Positions 1 to 9,371 are shown, counted from the first letter of the stretch. The stretch is DNA of 64,000 nucleotides from Rudanella lutea DSM 19387 (GCF_000383955.1 NZ_KB913013.1:3491694-3555693), one strand, 5' to 3'. Translations and numbers: made by a program. Notes: generated from the sequence alone by a model not told the origin.

Positions 1-321
1 ATTGGTGACCGGAAAATTGATCTTCTTCTGACTCGTCCAGGAGCCAAGCTGCACCGTAGTGGCTCCGGTTAGTTGCTTGATGTTCACGGCAATCCAGCCG
101 CCCATTGAGTGACCAATCAACACGTCGTCGGCTGTAATCTCATAATAATCCGTGAGGTACTGTGCCAGTTGCCGGGCGTTGATCGGTCCTTTGGGTTGCC
201 AGCGGGCAAACTCGTCTTTCAGGTCGACCGGCACAAAATAGGCAGGCATGAGCAACGGAGCGAGGGGATCAAAAATACCCGGATCTTCGAGGTAGCCGTG
301 AATCAGAATCAGACGTTTCAT
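1..321 (-). CDS. Alpha/beta hydrolase, N-terminal part (runs off the window edge)
   Basis: The leftward frame opens with ATG at 319-321 and stays open to base 1, giving the first 107 residues. It begins MKRLILIHGYLEDPG, the beta-strand plus HG oxyanion-region start of an alpha/beta hydrolase, and carries the nucleophile elbow GHSMGG at about residues 70-75, with Ser72 the expected catalytic serine. The Asp and His of the triad would lie beyond the edge. The compact start and lack of a signal peptide suggest a small cytoplasmic serine hydrolase (RBBP9/YdeN-like size is possible, not proven). The fold assignment is firm; substrate is unknown. Confidence 0.85.
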   Translation of the reverse strand, partial: MKRLILIHGYLEDPGIFDPLAPLLMPAYFVPVDLKDEFARWQPKGPINARQLAQYLTDYYEITADDVLIGHSMGGWIAVNIKQLTGATTVQLGSWTSQKKINFPVTN

Positions 322-551
322 TTGATAAGGATTTGGGTTGGGCAAGATTGTTGTATGGGGAGAAGGGCGCCCCGGCAGGCTAAACTACGCATTTTGGCGA
401 ATGGGTCAGTAACAGAACCGATGGGTTAGGACCAAACGGAGGCCATTTTGCGTTGTTTAATCCCCAAAAAGAACATCGCTGGCATACGTTTTGCCCCGGT
501 GAGTCTGTTATATTTGTTGTGAACGAACGAGTTAGCTAACGCGAATAAAGC

Positions 552-1127
552 ATGAAAACGCTTCTTACCCTCCTGTTGACCGTATGCATCGGCATAGCCG
601 GTGTTGGCTTTACCACGGCGATCGGGGAACTGAAACCCGGTGATAAAAAAATTAAGTGGATGACCATTCAGGAGGCTTTTGCCGCTACGCAGAAGAAGCC
701 GAAGAAAATATTTGTGGACGTGTACACCGACTGGTGCGGCTGGTGCAAGGTCATGGATCGGAATACGTTTACCAATCCGTACATCGTTGATTTCATGAAC
801 GAGAATTACTACTCCGTAAAACTCGATGCCGAAGGTAAAGAAGATATTACTCTCGGGGGCCGTACGTACAAATCATTGGGTAACGTACACGAGTTGGCCG
901 CGGCCATGTTGCAGGGTAAAATGAGCTACCCAACTACCGTGTACCTGAACGAAAAAATGGAACTTATTCAGCCGGTACCGGGCTATCTGGAACCCCGGAT
1001 GTTTCACCAGATTACGACGTACTTTGCCGGTGATTTTCACACCAAAGAGTCGTTTGACCAGTACAAAGCCGGTACCTATGTGAAAGAGTTTCAGGCTAAA
1101 TTACCTAACCCGTCGGCCGGGCAGTAA
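552..1127 (+). CDS. Secreted thioredoxin-family protein
   Basis: A 191-residue protein with a Sec signal peptide (about residues 1-23, hydrophobic LLTLLLTVCIGIAG core) and a thioredoxin-like domain. The redox motif is WCGWC with Cys62 and Cys65, preceded by the beta-strand IFVDVYTD typical of the thioredoxin_7/DUF255-like group rather than classical thioredoxin (WCGPC). It should act in the periplasm as a thiol oxidoreductase or disulfide reductase. It is followed by a strong terminator at 1173-1204, so it is probably monocistronic. A possible -7 element TATATTTG lies at 509-516 but without a well-spaced -33 box. The partner protein is unknown. Confidence 0.9.
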   Translation: MKTLLTLLLTVCIGIAGVGFTTAIGELKPGDKKIKWMTIQEAFAATQKKPKKIFVDVYTDWCGWCKVMDRNTFTNPYIVDFMNENYYSVKLDAEGKEDITLGGRTYKSLGNVHELAAAMLQGKMSYPTTVYLNEKMELIQPVPGYLEPRMFHQITTYFAGDFHTKESFDQYKAGTYVKEFQAKLPNPSAGQ

Positions 1128-1172
1128 ATAGACAATCGCCTGACGGCTTGCTGGTTAATGCTACTTTATTCG

Positions 1173-1204
1173 ATCCGCTCCAGGTAATGGAGCGGATTTT
1201 TTTT
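1173..1204 (+). terminator. Intrinsic terminator after the thioredoxin-like gene
   Basis: A perfect 10-bp stem ATCCGCTCCA / TGGAGCGGAT with a five-base loop (GGTAA) is followed by a run of eight T. It ends the thioredoxin-like transcript before the PadR promoter. Confidence 0.9.
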
Positions 1205-1211
1205 GCTTGTT

Positions 1212-1242
1212 GTTGGATATATAGTTTTCTTATATATATTTG
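1212..1242 (+). promoter_or_regulatory. Promoter and probable autoregulatory operator of the PadR gene
   Basis: A Bacteroidota-type promoter is readable: GTTG at 1212-1215 (one mismatch to TTTG), a 19-base spacer, and TATATTTG at 1235-1242, which fits TAnnTTTG. Inside the spacer is an inverted repeat ATATATA-7-TATATAT (1217-1237) overlapping the -7 box. PadR-family genes often repress themselves through such sites, so operator function is inferred from position. Confidence 0.5.
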
Positions 1243-1260
1243 ATACAAGAATTTAGCACT

Positions 1261-1614
1261 ATGGAACCATCAGCCAATGAATTTTTGCGGGGAACGCTCA
1301 AAACGATTGTCCTGAAATTGTTGGCCGAGCAGGGGAGAATGTACGGCTACGAGATCACGCAGGCCGTAAAGGAGCGTACCCGGGGGCAAATTACCCTGAC
1401 GTTTGGGGCCCTGTACCCTGTTTTGCACAAACTCGAACAGGAGGGGCTGCTCGTTACGGAGTCGCAGGAAGTAGAGGGGCGGTTGCGCAAGTACTACTCG
1501 CTTACGCCCGGTGGCAGCCAGGTGGCTGTACAAAAAGTATCTGATTTCGAACAATTTATGGAGGCTATGCGCATACTGCTGTTGCCTCCTCCTTCGTTGG
1601 CCCCCGGCATGTAA
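1261..1614 (+). CDS. PadR-family transcriptional regulator
   Basis: A 117-residue winged-helix protein. The central stretch GRMYGYEITQAVKER, then TFGALYPVLHKLEQEGLL and a hydrophilic wing (EGRLRKYYSLTPGG), are the hallmark helix-turn-helix and wing of PadR repressors. The ATG at 1261 is chosen over an in-frame TTG at 1240 because it starts right before the conserved FLRGTLKTIVLKLL helix and because the TTG lies inside the apparent -7 element. It is 21 bases from the membrane-protein gene downstream, a common Bacteroidota pairing in which PadR controls a small membrane partner. The ligand or signal is unknown. Confidence 0.92.
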   Translation: MEPSANEFLRGTLKTIVLKLLAEQGRMYGYEITQAVKERTRGQITLTFGALYPVLHKLEQEGLLVTESQEVEGRLRKYYSLTPGGSQVAVQKVSDFEQFMEAMRILLLPPPSLAPGM

Positions 1615-1635
1615 TCCACTTCAATCCTGTATAGT

Positions 1636-2154
1636 ATGCAAAAGCTCTCGACTGCCCAGATCAAACAATTGCACGACCACCTAATCCGGCAAGGGGCTTC
1701 CGACGCCCTGCTGTACGAACTGCTCGATCACCTCATTTGTGAAGTAGAACACTACATGTGGATTGGGTTGCCCTTCGAGGCTGCTTTTGACAAAGTACTG
1801 CTCGAAGCCAGCCATACAGCCGTGCATTACCTCAACCAAACCTACCAAACCGCTATGGACCTTGATGCCATGCGGGGTGCGACCCTCGACGACATCGTGT
1901 TTGAGTTCCGCAACAAGTACTACGGCGCGTACGACCTCCGGCAGAGCTACCGATTGTCGTTGCTGAATGCCCTGCTGCTCGGTATTGGGGCGTTTCTGAT
2001 GCTTGTGGTTTGGGTGGCTGCGTTTAATCAGCGGTCGTTCTCGTACATGAGTCCGCTGGGCCTCCTGTGGCTGGTGGGCGTGAGTTGCGTGGGGGTGGCC
2101 GTCGGGTCGTGGTTTTTGCATAATCTCCGGCAGCGGTATATGGAGATTTCCTAA
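1636..2154 (+). CDS. PadR-linked small membrane protein (permease-prefix-like)
   Basis: A 172-residue protein. The first 100 residues are soluble and helical (LYELLDHLICEVEHYM and similar), resembling the short helical prefix domain that sits before ABC-type permeases or as DUF1700-like partners of PadR genes. Two hydrophobic segments follow (about 108-130 and 141-162), ending in a basic tail. It starts 21 bases after the PadR stop, so the two are almost certainly co-transcribed. No catalytic motif was recognised. A role as a membrane sensor or effector controlled by PadR is inference from the pairing. Confidence 0.75.
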   Translation: MQKLSTAQIKQLHDHLIRQGASDALLYELLDHLICEVEHYMWIGLPFEAAFDKVLLEASHTAVHYLNQTYQTAMDLDAMRGATLDDIVFEFRNKYYGAYDLRQSYRLSLLNALLLGIGAFLMLVVWVAAFNQRSFSYMSPLGLLWLVGVSCVGVAVGSWFLHNLRQRYMEIS

Positions 2155-2246
2155 GGGTGAGGGGGACCGTTTTGTGCGTATAACGAGTTGCGGCAATCAG
2201 GTGCGGAGCCGACGCCGGGTACGCTGGAATTGAGCTACTAATGCGT

Positions 2247-2254
2247 TAAATTTG
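2247..2254 (+). promoter_or_regulatory. Possible -7 promoter element of the M13 peptidase gene
   Basis: TAAATTTG matches TAnnTTTG and lies 31 bases before the start codon, a sensible leader length. The expected -33 position (2224-2227, CTGG) is a poor match, so support is partial. Confidence 0.3.
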
Positions 2255-2285
2255 TCTCCTTAATAGTCCAATTCCCAATTATCTC

Positions 2286-4349
2286 ATGAACAAACGAATT
2301 GCTTTACTATCAGCGGTGGCCCTCTCGGCCGGCCTGATGGCAGCAACACCCCCCACAAACAAGCCCGCATCGGCTAAAGCCCCCAAGCCCGGAACGGCAA
2401 AGGGTCCTTTTATTGACCGCCAGAACATGGATCTGGCCGTAAAACCCGGCGATGATTTTTACCGCTACGCTAATGGAGAGTGGCTGAAGAAAAACACGAT
2501 CCCGGCGTCGAAAACCCGCTGGGGTAGCTTCGACGAACTGCGCGAAAAAAGCTTGCAGGCCATGAAAACCCTGCTCGAAGACGCCACCAAAAGCACCAAC
2601 CGGGGCCGCCTGTACCAGATGGTGGGTGATTTCTATTCGAGCGGGATGGATAGCGTGTCCATCGACAAAAAAGGCTTTGACCCCATCAAGGCCGACCTCG
2701 CCCGCATTGATGCGGTAAAGAACAAGGCGGATGTGCTGAACGAAATGGCGTATCAGCGGACGCAGGGCAATGGTATGCTGCACGGCTTTTTTGTGGCACA
2801 GGATCGTAAAAACGTGAGCAAGTACCTGCCCCAGCTCTCGCAGGGTGGAACTACGCTGCCCGACCGTGACTATTACCTCAAAAACGACCCGCGCAGTCAG
2901 AAGATCCGCGAAGCTTATCGCGATCACCTGACCAAGATGTTTGGCCTGATTGGCGAAGAACCCAGCCGGGCTTCGCAAAACGCTGATCTGGTTATGCGAC
3001 TCGAAACCGCGCTGGCGCGGGCGCAGATGTCGCGGGTGGAAATGCGCGACCCGTACAAAACCTACAACAAACTGACCGTAACTGACCTCACCAAGCAAAC
3101 GCCCGGTATGCCCTGGGCTAGCCTGATGGAGAAAATGGGCGTACGGAATCAGGATACCGTGCTGGTACAGAACCCGTCGTTTTTACGGTCGGCAGATAGT
3201 CTCCTTACGGCAACGCCTGTAGAAGATATCAAGACCTATATGCGCTGGAATCTGCTGAAAAGCTCGGCCCCATATCTGAGTGAGCCGTTCGTGAAGCAGA
3301 ACTTCGCCTTTAGCCGCGTGCTGACCGGTCAGAAAGAGCAAACCCCACGCTGGCAGCGGATGAGCAGCCTGATCGACGGGACGCTGGGCGACTTGCTGGG
3401 GCAGTTGTACGTACAGCAGTACTTTAAGCCCGAAGCCAAGCAGCGGATGCTCGTGCTGGTTGATAACCTGGAGGCTTCGTACAAAGAGCATATCAACGGA
3501 TTGGAGTGGATGAGCGCTGATACCAAAAAGCGGGCGCTGAACAAGCTGACCTCGTTTAAGCGCAAGATTGGATACCCCGATAAGTGGAAAAACTACGATG
3601 GCGTAACCATCCGGCGCGATGACTTCTACGGCAACGTAAAATCGGCAAGCAAGTGGTCGTACAACTACATGATCAACCGGCTGGGTAAGCCCATCGACAA
3701 AACGGAGTGGGGTATGACACCGCCGACCGTAAATGCCTACTACAATCCCGTAAACAACGAGATCGCGTTCCCGGCGGCTATTCTGCAATTCCCTTTCTTC
3801 GATTTTGAAGCCGACGATGCCATCAATTACGGTGGTATCGGGGCTGTAATCGGGCATGAAATGACCCACGGTTTCGATGATTCGGGCCGGCAGTATGATG
3901 CCGACGGTATGCTACGCGATTGGTGGACGAAAGAAGATGCGGCTAACTTCAAGCAGCGGGCCGATCAGGTGAAGGAGCAGTTTTTTGGCTTCAAAGTTCT
4001 CGACTCGCTCAAGGTAAACGGTCAGCTGACGCTGGGCGAAAACCTGGCCGATCTGGGTGGCCTGGCCATTGCCTACGATGCGTTCAAGAAAACGAAGCAG
4101 GGTAAAAGCAAAGCCTTGATCGACGGTTTCACACCCGATCAGCGTTTCTTCCTGTCGTGGGCGCAAATCTGGCGGGCCAATGTACTGCCCGAGACGCAGG
4201 CGCAGTTAATTCTGACGGATCCGCACTCTCCGGGGCAGTACCGTTGTAACGGACCGGTAGCTAATATCGATGCCTGGTACAAGGCATTCAACGTGCAGCC
4301 GGGCGACAAAATGTACAAGCCGGCCGATCAGCGGATAAAGGTCTGGTAA
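2286..4349 (+). CDS. M13 family (neprilysin/PepO-like) zinc metallopeptidase
   Basis: A full-length 687-residue M13 endopeptidase. It has an N-terminal Sec signal (IALLSAVALSAGLMAA), the long helical N-terminal domain starting PGDDFYRYANGEWL, the substrate-lining motif NAYYNP, the zinc motif HEMTH at residues 524-528, the third-ligand motif GENLADLGG (Glu585), and the usual C-terminal block with CNGPVANIDAWYKAF. It should act in the periplasm or on the cell surface, cutting oligopeptides. A terminator follows at 4376-4403, and the susC promoter lies beyond, so it is transcriptionally separate from the SusCD operon, although it could supply peptides to it. Confidence 0.96.
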   Translation: MNKRIALLSAVALSAGLMAATPPTNKPASAKAPKPGTAKGPFIDRQNMDLAVKPGDDFYRYANGEWLKKNTIPASKTRWGSFDELREKSLQAMKTLLEDATKSTNRGRLYQMVGDFYSSGMDSVSIDKKGFDPIKADLARIDAVKNKADVLNEMAYQRTQGNGMLHGFFVAQDRKNVSKYLPQLSQGGTTLPDRDYYLKNDPRSQKIREAYRDHLTKMFGLIGEEPSRASQNADLVMRLETALARAQMSRVEMRDPYKTYNKLTVTDLTKQTPGMPWASLMEKMGVRNQDTVLVQNPSFLRSADSLLTATPVEDIKTYMRWNLLKSSAPYLSEPFVKQNFAFSRVLTGQKEQTPRWQRMSSLIDGTLGDLLGQLYVQQYFKPEAKQRMLVLVDNLEASYKEHINGLEWMSADTKKRALNKLTSFKRKIGYPDKWKNYDGVTIRRDDFYGNVKSASKWSYNYMINRLGKPIDKTEWGMTPPTVNAYYNPVNNEIAFPAAILQFPFFDFEADDAINYGGIGAVIGHEMTHGFDDSGRQYDADGMLRDWWTKEDAANFKQRADQVKEQFFGFKVLDSLKVNGQLTLGENLADLGGLAIAYDAFKKTKQGKSKALIDGFTPDQRFFLSWAQIWRANVLPETQAQLILTDPHSPGQYRCNGPVANIDAWYKAFNVQPGDKMYKPADQRIKVW

Positions 4350-4375
4350 CTAACTTACCCTAATGAATGTTTTAG

Positions 4376-4403
4376 AAAAAGCGGGCTTTTGTCCGCTTTT
4401 TTT
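4376..4403 (+). terminator. Intrinsic terminator after the M13 peptidase
   Basis: The stem AGCGG / CCGCT with flanking A and T runs is followed by seven T. It separates the peptidase gene from the SusC promoter. Confidence 0.8.
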
Positions 4404-4557
4404 GTGTATTTCCTAAAAATTAAATTTTCAAAAAACGTCCAAAAAAATTGGTTTTCTGCACGGTCTTATATACGTTTTTCTTAGGAAAATTCAATAAAAA
4501 AGCTTTTTTCTGGGCTATTTATGGTGTTTGTTACCGGTAAGTTACAATTGCAAATTG

Positions 4558-4588
4558 TTTGAATTGGCAGAATGTATGCATACATTTG
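4558..4588 (+). promoter_or_regulatory. Bacteroidota-type promoter of the susCD operon, with an overlapping palindrome
   Basis: TTTG at 4558-4561, a spacer of exactly 19 bases, and TACATTTG at 4581-4588 form a textbook TTTG-N19-TAnnTTTG promoter. The 16-bp perfect palindrome AATGTATGCATACATT (4571-4586) overlaps the -7 box, so a dimeric regulator could bind there and block or modulate polymerase. A leader of roughly 35-40 bases reaches the ATG at 4632. Confidence 0.75.
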
Positions 4589-4631
4589 TCGGTAGTACAC
4601 AAATTATTTTTTCGTTTCTTAATCTATCAAC

Positions 4632-7600
4632 ATGCAAAAAATTCTACTGCTTTGTCTGTTGCTTATGGGCGTGCTGAGTGGGCCGTCGTGGGCACAAGAC
4701 CGACGCGTTACCGGTAAGGTAACGTCTGAAGAAGATGGCTCTGCATTGCCCGGGGTAACCGTTAGCATTCCAGGGCTGGCCAACGTGGGTACGCTGACCG
4801 ATGCGAAGGGAGCATTCTCGTTGAATGTACCGGCAGGCACGCGTACGCTGAACTTCTCGTTCGTAGGCTTCCTCAGCAAGCGGCTCGATATTCCGGCTTC
4901 CGGCGTTATCAACGTCGTGCTGGCAACGGATTCGCGTCAGTTGAACGAAGTCGTTGTAACGGCCGGTGGTTTGACCGCTCAGCGCCGCGAGTTGGGTAAC
5001 CAGGCGACAACCATCAAGTCGCAGGAAATCACCCAGGGTAAGTCATCGAACATCGCGGCTGGTTTGTCGGGTAAAGTGCCCGGTCTGGTTATTACGGCGG
5101 TAAGCAGCGGGGTTAACCCGAACTATCGTCTGGTTTTGCGGGGTAACCGCTCATTGACTGGTAACAACCAGGCCCTTATTATCATCGACAACATCATCTC
5201 ACCAAACAGCATTTTAGGCAACCTCAATCCCGAAGATATTGAAGATATTCAGGTACTCAACGGTGCGGGTGCTGCTGCTCTTTACGGTTCTGATGCGTCG
5301 AACGGCGCCTTGATCGTGACCACGAAAAAAGGAAAGGCTGGCGTAACGCAGGTGAAACTGTCGAACACCACTACGTTTGAGCGCGTAAGCTACCTGCCCC
5401 AGCTGCAAACGCAGTTTGGCTCAGGTACTACCCCGGACGATGTGCCTACGTACACGCCGTACGAGAACCAGCAGTATGGCCCGGCTTTCAACGGAAGCAT
5501 GGTTCAGATTGGTAAGCCGCTGCAGGATGGCTCTATTCAGGAAACGACCTACGATCCTAAGTACTCGCGGGAGAAATTCTGGAAGACCGGCGTGCAGAAT
5601 CAAACGGACTTCAGCATTTCGTCGGGCGACGATAAGTCGACCTACTTTGTATCAGGTCAGTACTTTACACAGCAGTCGACCGTGCCTTATGACAAGTATC
5701 AGCGGTACAGCGTGCGGGCCAACAGCACACGTCAGATCCACAAAAACCTGACGGCTATTTTCAACACGAACTTCATTGCCAACCGATACGACATCAGCAG
5801 CGCAACGGGCGCGGCTTACGAGCACCTACTCATGTCGCCTGCACAGGTGGATGTAACGAAGTACGAAAACTGGCGGACCGATCCGTTTGCTAACCCGAAC
5901 GGCTACTTCAACGAGTACTACCCCAACCCGTACTTCACGCTGTCTAATAACCGCAGCCTGACCCGTAACGACTATTTCCAGGGTAACCTCGAACTGCGGT
6001 TCACGCCGATCAAGAATCTGGCTCTGACGTACCGGGTTGGTATCAGCACCCGCAACAACTCATCGAAGGGCTCAACGGGTAAGTTCATCTACTCGGACTA
6101 CACTAAGAGTATTTCGGGTAGCTCGAAGACCGACATTGCCGGTGGCGTTTCGGACTACAGCGGTTTCTCGACGCAGCTGGTGAATGACCTGATTGCGAAC
6201 TACAAGACGAAGCTCAACCAGAATTTCTCACTGGATCTGGTAGGTGGTGCATCATTGCGCGACAACACAAATAAAGATGTATCGGTGAGCGCCAACGGCC
6301 TCGTAATTGACGGTCTGTTCAACGTAGGTAACAGCTTGAACAACCCCGGCGCCGGCGAGGCTAACTACCAGACCCGGCAAGCCGGTGTCTACGGTTCGGC
6401 TCAGTTGGGCTTCCGCGATTACCTGTACATTAACGTAACGGGCCGGAATGACTGGCGTTCGGTACTGGCGAAGGGTAACCAATCGTTCTTCTACCCCTCG
6501 GCTAACTTCTCGTTTATCGTAACCGACGCATTCCCAGCTCTCCAGTCTAACGATTGGCTGCAAAGCCTCAAGATTCGGGGCGGTTACTCACAGGTAGGTC
6601 AGGTAAACATCGGTGGTAACCCCGGCGGTGCTTACTCGCTGAACACCACATTTGGTCAGGCTTATGGCTATCCGTACGCCAGCGGTGCTGGTTTCACGGT
6701 AGGCAACCGCCTGGTATCACCGAACATCAACCCCGAAATCACGACGGGTATCGAAGGTGGTCTCGATTTCGAACTGCGTAAATACCGCGTAACGGGTAGC
6801 ATCACGGCGTACAAGACCAGCACGGTTGATCAGACGATTTCGGTACTGGTTTCTACCGCAAGCGGGTTCAGCAACTTGCTCACCAACGTGGGTGAAGTTG
6901 AAAACCGGGGTCTTGAGTCGACGCTGAGCATTACGCCAATCCGTACCTCAAGCGGTCTGGAAGTAACGTTGGGTGGTAACTACACCCTGAACCGTAACAA
7001 AGTAATTTCGTTGTCAGACCAGTCGGATCAGTTGATTCTGTCGACGGTTGGTACGGCTTCACGCGTTTTGGCGAAAGTAGGCGAGCCGTTCCCGCTGCTC
7101 CAGGTAACCCGCTACAACCGTGACCCACAGGGCCGGATCATTGTTGACCCGATCACGGGCTACCCAGCCAGCGACGGTTCGTTCACCAACGTAGGTATCA
7201 CGACTCCTCCGCACATTGTGGGTCTGAACTCACTGGTGAAATACAAGAGCTTCCGCTTCACGACCCTGTTCGAATACCGCAACGGTCACTACATCTACAA
7301 TGCTGTATCGACGGGTTACGATTTCTCAGGGGCTGGTATCCGTACTACCTGGTTCAACCGCGATCGTTTCGTAATCCCGAACTCATCGATCAAGCAGGCC
7401 GATGGTTCGTACGTTGCCAACACCAATATTGCTGTACGCAGCGGTGGTGCTGACTTCTGGACCGACGGAACCCGCAACACGGGTATTGGTGAGAACTACA
7501 CCAACTCGGCTGGTTTCTGGAAGCTGCGCGAAGTAGCGCTTTCGTACGACGTTCCGGCTACGCTGCTGGCTAAATCACGCTTCGTGAAGGGAGCAACGAT

Positions 7601-7766
7601 TAGCGCTCAGGGCCGTAACCTGTTTATCTGGGTTCCCAAGTCGAACCTTTACACCGATCCAGAGTACAGTGCCAATGGTGCTGACAGCAACGCCGTTGGG
7701 GTAACCAACCTGGGTCAGACTCCGCCAGCCCGTTACATGGGTGGTACGGTATCCTTCACGTTCTAA
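4632..7766 (+). CDS. SusC/RagA-family TonB-linked outer-membrane transporter
   Basis: A 1044-residue protein. Order of parts: signal peptide (about 1-21), a carboxypeptidase-regulatory-like beta-sandwich (RRVTGKVTSEEDGSALPGVT onward, about 23-105), the TonB-contact stretch LNEVVVTAGG, a plug domain (about 125-235) with the SusC signatures VPGL and GSDASNGALIVTTKKG, and a beta-barrel ending in an aromatic residue (VSFTF). It imports a large ligand delivered by the SusD partner 10 bases downstream, powered by TonB. No glycosidase, lyase or sigma/anti-sigma gene is next to it, so the substrate cannot be predicted. Confidence 0.97.
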   Translation: MQKILLLCLLLMGVLSGPSWAQDRRVTGKVTSEEDGSALPGVTVSIPGLANVGTLTDAKGAFSLNVPAGTRTLNFSFVGFLSKRLDIPASGVINVVLATDSRQLNEVVVTAGGLTAQRRELGNQATTIKSQEITQGKSSNIAAGLSGKVPGLVITAVSSGVNPNYRLVLRGNRSLTGNNQALIIIDNIISPNSILGNLNPEDIEDIQVLNGAGAAALYGSDASNGALIVTTKKGKAGVTQVKLSNTTTFERVSYLPQLQTQFGSGTTPDDVPTYTPYENQQYGPAFNGSMVQIGKPLQDGSIQETTYDPKYSREKFWKTGVQNQTDFSISSGDDKSTYFVSGQYFTQQSTVPYDKYQRYSVRANSTRQIHKNLTAIFNTNFIANRYDISSATGAAYEHLLMSPAQVDVTKYENWRTDPFANPNGYFNEYYPNPYFTLSNNRSLTRNDYFQGNLELRFTPIKNLALTYRVGISTRNNSSKGSTGKFIYSDYTKSISGSSKTDIAGGVSDYSGFSTQLVNDLIANYKTKLNQNFSLDLVGGASLRDNTNKDVSVSANGLVIDGLFNVGNSLNNPGAGEANYQTRQAGVYGSAQLGFRDYLYINVTGRNDWRSVLAKGNQSFFYPSANFSFIVTDAFPALQSNDWLQSLKIRGGYSQVGQVNIGGNPGGAYSLNTTFGQAYGYPYASGAGFTVGNRLVSPNINPEITTGIEGGLDFELRKYRVTGSITAYKTSTVDQTISVLVSTASGFSNLLTNVGEVENRGLESTLSITPIRTSSGLEVTLGGNYTLNRNKVISLSDQSDQLILSTVGTASRVLAKVGEPFPLLQVTRYNRDPQGRIIVDPITGYPASDGSFTNVGITTPPHIVGLNSLVKYKSFRFTTLFEYRNGHYIYNAVSTGYDFSGAGIRTTWFNRDRFVIPNSSIKQADGSYVANTNIAVRSGGADFWTDGTRNTGIGENYTNSAGFWKLREVALSYDVPATLLAKSRFVKGATISAQGRNLFIWVPKSNLYTDPEYSANGADSNAVGVTNLGQTPPARYMGGTVSFTF

Positions 7767-7776
7767 TTGACGACCA

Positions 7777-9363
7777 ATGAAAAAAATACATATCTATTTG
7801 TTGTTGACGCTCACCACCTTCTTCGCTACTTCCTGCGAAAAGTATCTGGACGTTAACACCAACCCCAACCAGGCTACCAGCGCTTCGGCACAACTCGTGT
7901 TGCCTCAGGCTATTGTTGGTACAGCTGCTATTACGTCGCAGTTCAACTTCAACTACGGAGCTCACTTCGGTGGCTACATCGCCAATGCCGGTGGTTTCTC
8001 CGGTTTTGGCAACCTGCTGAACTACAACCTTGTACCGGGTGATTATAACTTCCTGTGGACGAATACCTACGATAACCTCCAGGATTACAAGTATGTACTG
8101 GAGCAAACCGACGGTAAAGACGATCAGGCGTATTACAACGCTGCGGCTCGTATCATGACGGCCCTGAGCTACCAGCGTCTGGTCGACGCCTTCAACGACG
8201 TTCCGTACAGCGAGGCTCTGAAAGGCAACGGTAACCTGGCTCCGAAGTATGACTCGGGTTCGGCGGTGTATCAGGATCTGATCAACCAACTCGATCAGGC
8301 CATTGCAACGATCAACAATGCGAAGTTCCCGCTGGGTCTCAACTCGTCGTCGGACCCCCTGTTTGGTGGCGATATGACCCGCTGGAAGCAGTTTGCCAAT
8401 ACCATTAAGCTGCGCATTCTGATTCGGATGTCGGGCGTTGCTGCGTTGTCGTCGTTTGTGACCTCAAAGGCAGCGGCCCTGGATAAGAACCTGGGTTTCC
8501 TGGCAGCTGATGCTATTGTGAACCCCGGTTATGTGAAAGACAAGCCAAACCCATCGTGGAACACGTTTGGTTACTCAACTACGGGTACGCTGGCTAACTC
8601 GTCGCGGATTTCAACCCAGTATGTGTACGGCTTCTACAACGGTCAGAAACTGACCGATCCGGGCCGGGGTAGCGTGATCTTCAAAAACTTTGGGGTGAGC
8701 AACCCGGCTACGCCGATCAACCAGTTGGGCAACGAGTCGAACGCGCCGACGGTTATTACCAACTACTCAACCTGGTACACGGGTACGTTTAGCAGCGCAT
8801 CGAGCATCAGCAACGCTCTGGGCGTACTGAAAGGCCCCTCGCAGGGACAGGTTCTGATGCTGGCCGCTGAGTCGAGCTTTTTGCAGGCTGAAGGCCGGTT
8901 GAAAGGCCTGCTGGCGGGCGATCCGGCGGTACCCTTCAATCAAGGTATCACCGATTCGTACACGTACCTGTATAAGGACGTAACCAACGTGGTGGCATCG
9001 AACAAGAACGTAGCAACCGACGTAGCCAAGTACAAATCAGACAACGCGGCCAGCTACCTTGTAAACTTTAGCCTGGCGACTACCAATGAGCAGAAGCTGG
9101 AGGCTATCATCACCCAGAAGTACATTGCGGTGGCGATGATCAACTCAGAAGAAGGCTGGAACGAATACCGTCGGACGGGTTACCCAAAAACTAACCCGGC
9201 TGGAAACGGATACACCAACATTGCTTCGAACAAGTCGAACTCATCACGGCCCGATAAGCTGCCAACCCGCGTACTGTACCCATCGTCGGAACAGTCGTAC
9301 AACTCGGCTAACTACAAGGCAATCAACGTATTTGGCGATCTGATTTTCTGGGACCCCAATTGA
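7777..9363 (+). CDS. SusD/RagB-family surface lipoprotein (SusD-like_2 type)
   Basis: A 528-residue lipoprotein: MKKIHIYLLLTLTTFFATSC gives a lipobox cleaved before Cys20, followed by EKYLDVNTNPNQ, the usual start of the SusD-like_2 subgroup. The C-terminal block with ITQKYIAVAMINSEEGWNEY and RPDKLPTRVLYPSSEQ is diagnostic of that subgroup. It sits on the cell surface as the lid and binding subunit over the SusC barrel. The gene starts 10 bases after susC and is followed 8 bases later by a DUF1735 lipoprotein, so all three form one operon. Confidence 0.96.
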   Translation: MKKIHIYLLLTLTTFFATSCEKYLDVNTNPNQATSASAQLVLPQAIVGTAAITSQFNFNYGAHFGGYIANAGGFSGFGNLLNYNLVPGDYNFLWTNTYDNLQDYKYVLEQTDGKDDQAYYNAAARIMTALSYQRLVDAFNDVPYSEALKGNGNLAPKYDSGSAVYQDLINQLDQAIATINNAKFPLGLNSSSDPLFGGDMTRWKQFANTIKLRILIRMSGVAALSSFVTSKAAALDKNLGFLAADAIVNPGYVKDKPNPSWNTFGYSTTGTLANSSRISTQYVYGFYNGQKLTDPGRGSVIFKNFGVSNPATPINQLGNESNAPTVITNYSTWYTGTFSSASSISNALGVLKGPSQGQVLMLAAESSFLQAEGRLKGLLAGDPAVPFNQGITDSYTYLYKDVTNVVASNKNVATDVAKYKSDNAASYLVNFSLATTNEQKLEAIITQKYIAVAMINSEEGWNEYRRTGYPKTNPAGNGYTNIASNKSNSSRPDKLPTRVLYPSSEQSYNSANYKAINVFGDLIFWDPN

Positions 9364-9371
9364 TCTGACTC

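Noticed and set aside
4571-4586. The 16-bp palindrome before susC as an attachment site
   Set aside because: There is no integrase, no direct repeat partner and no mobile-element gene nearby; overlap with the -7 box fits an operator better.
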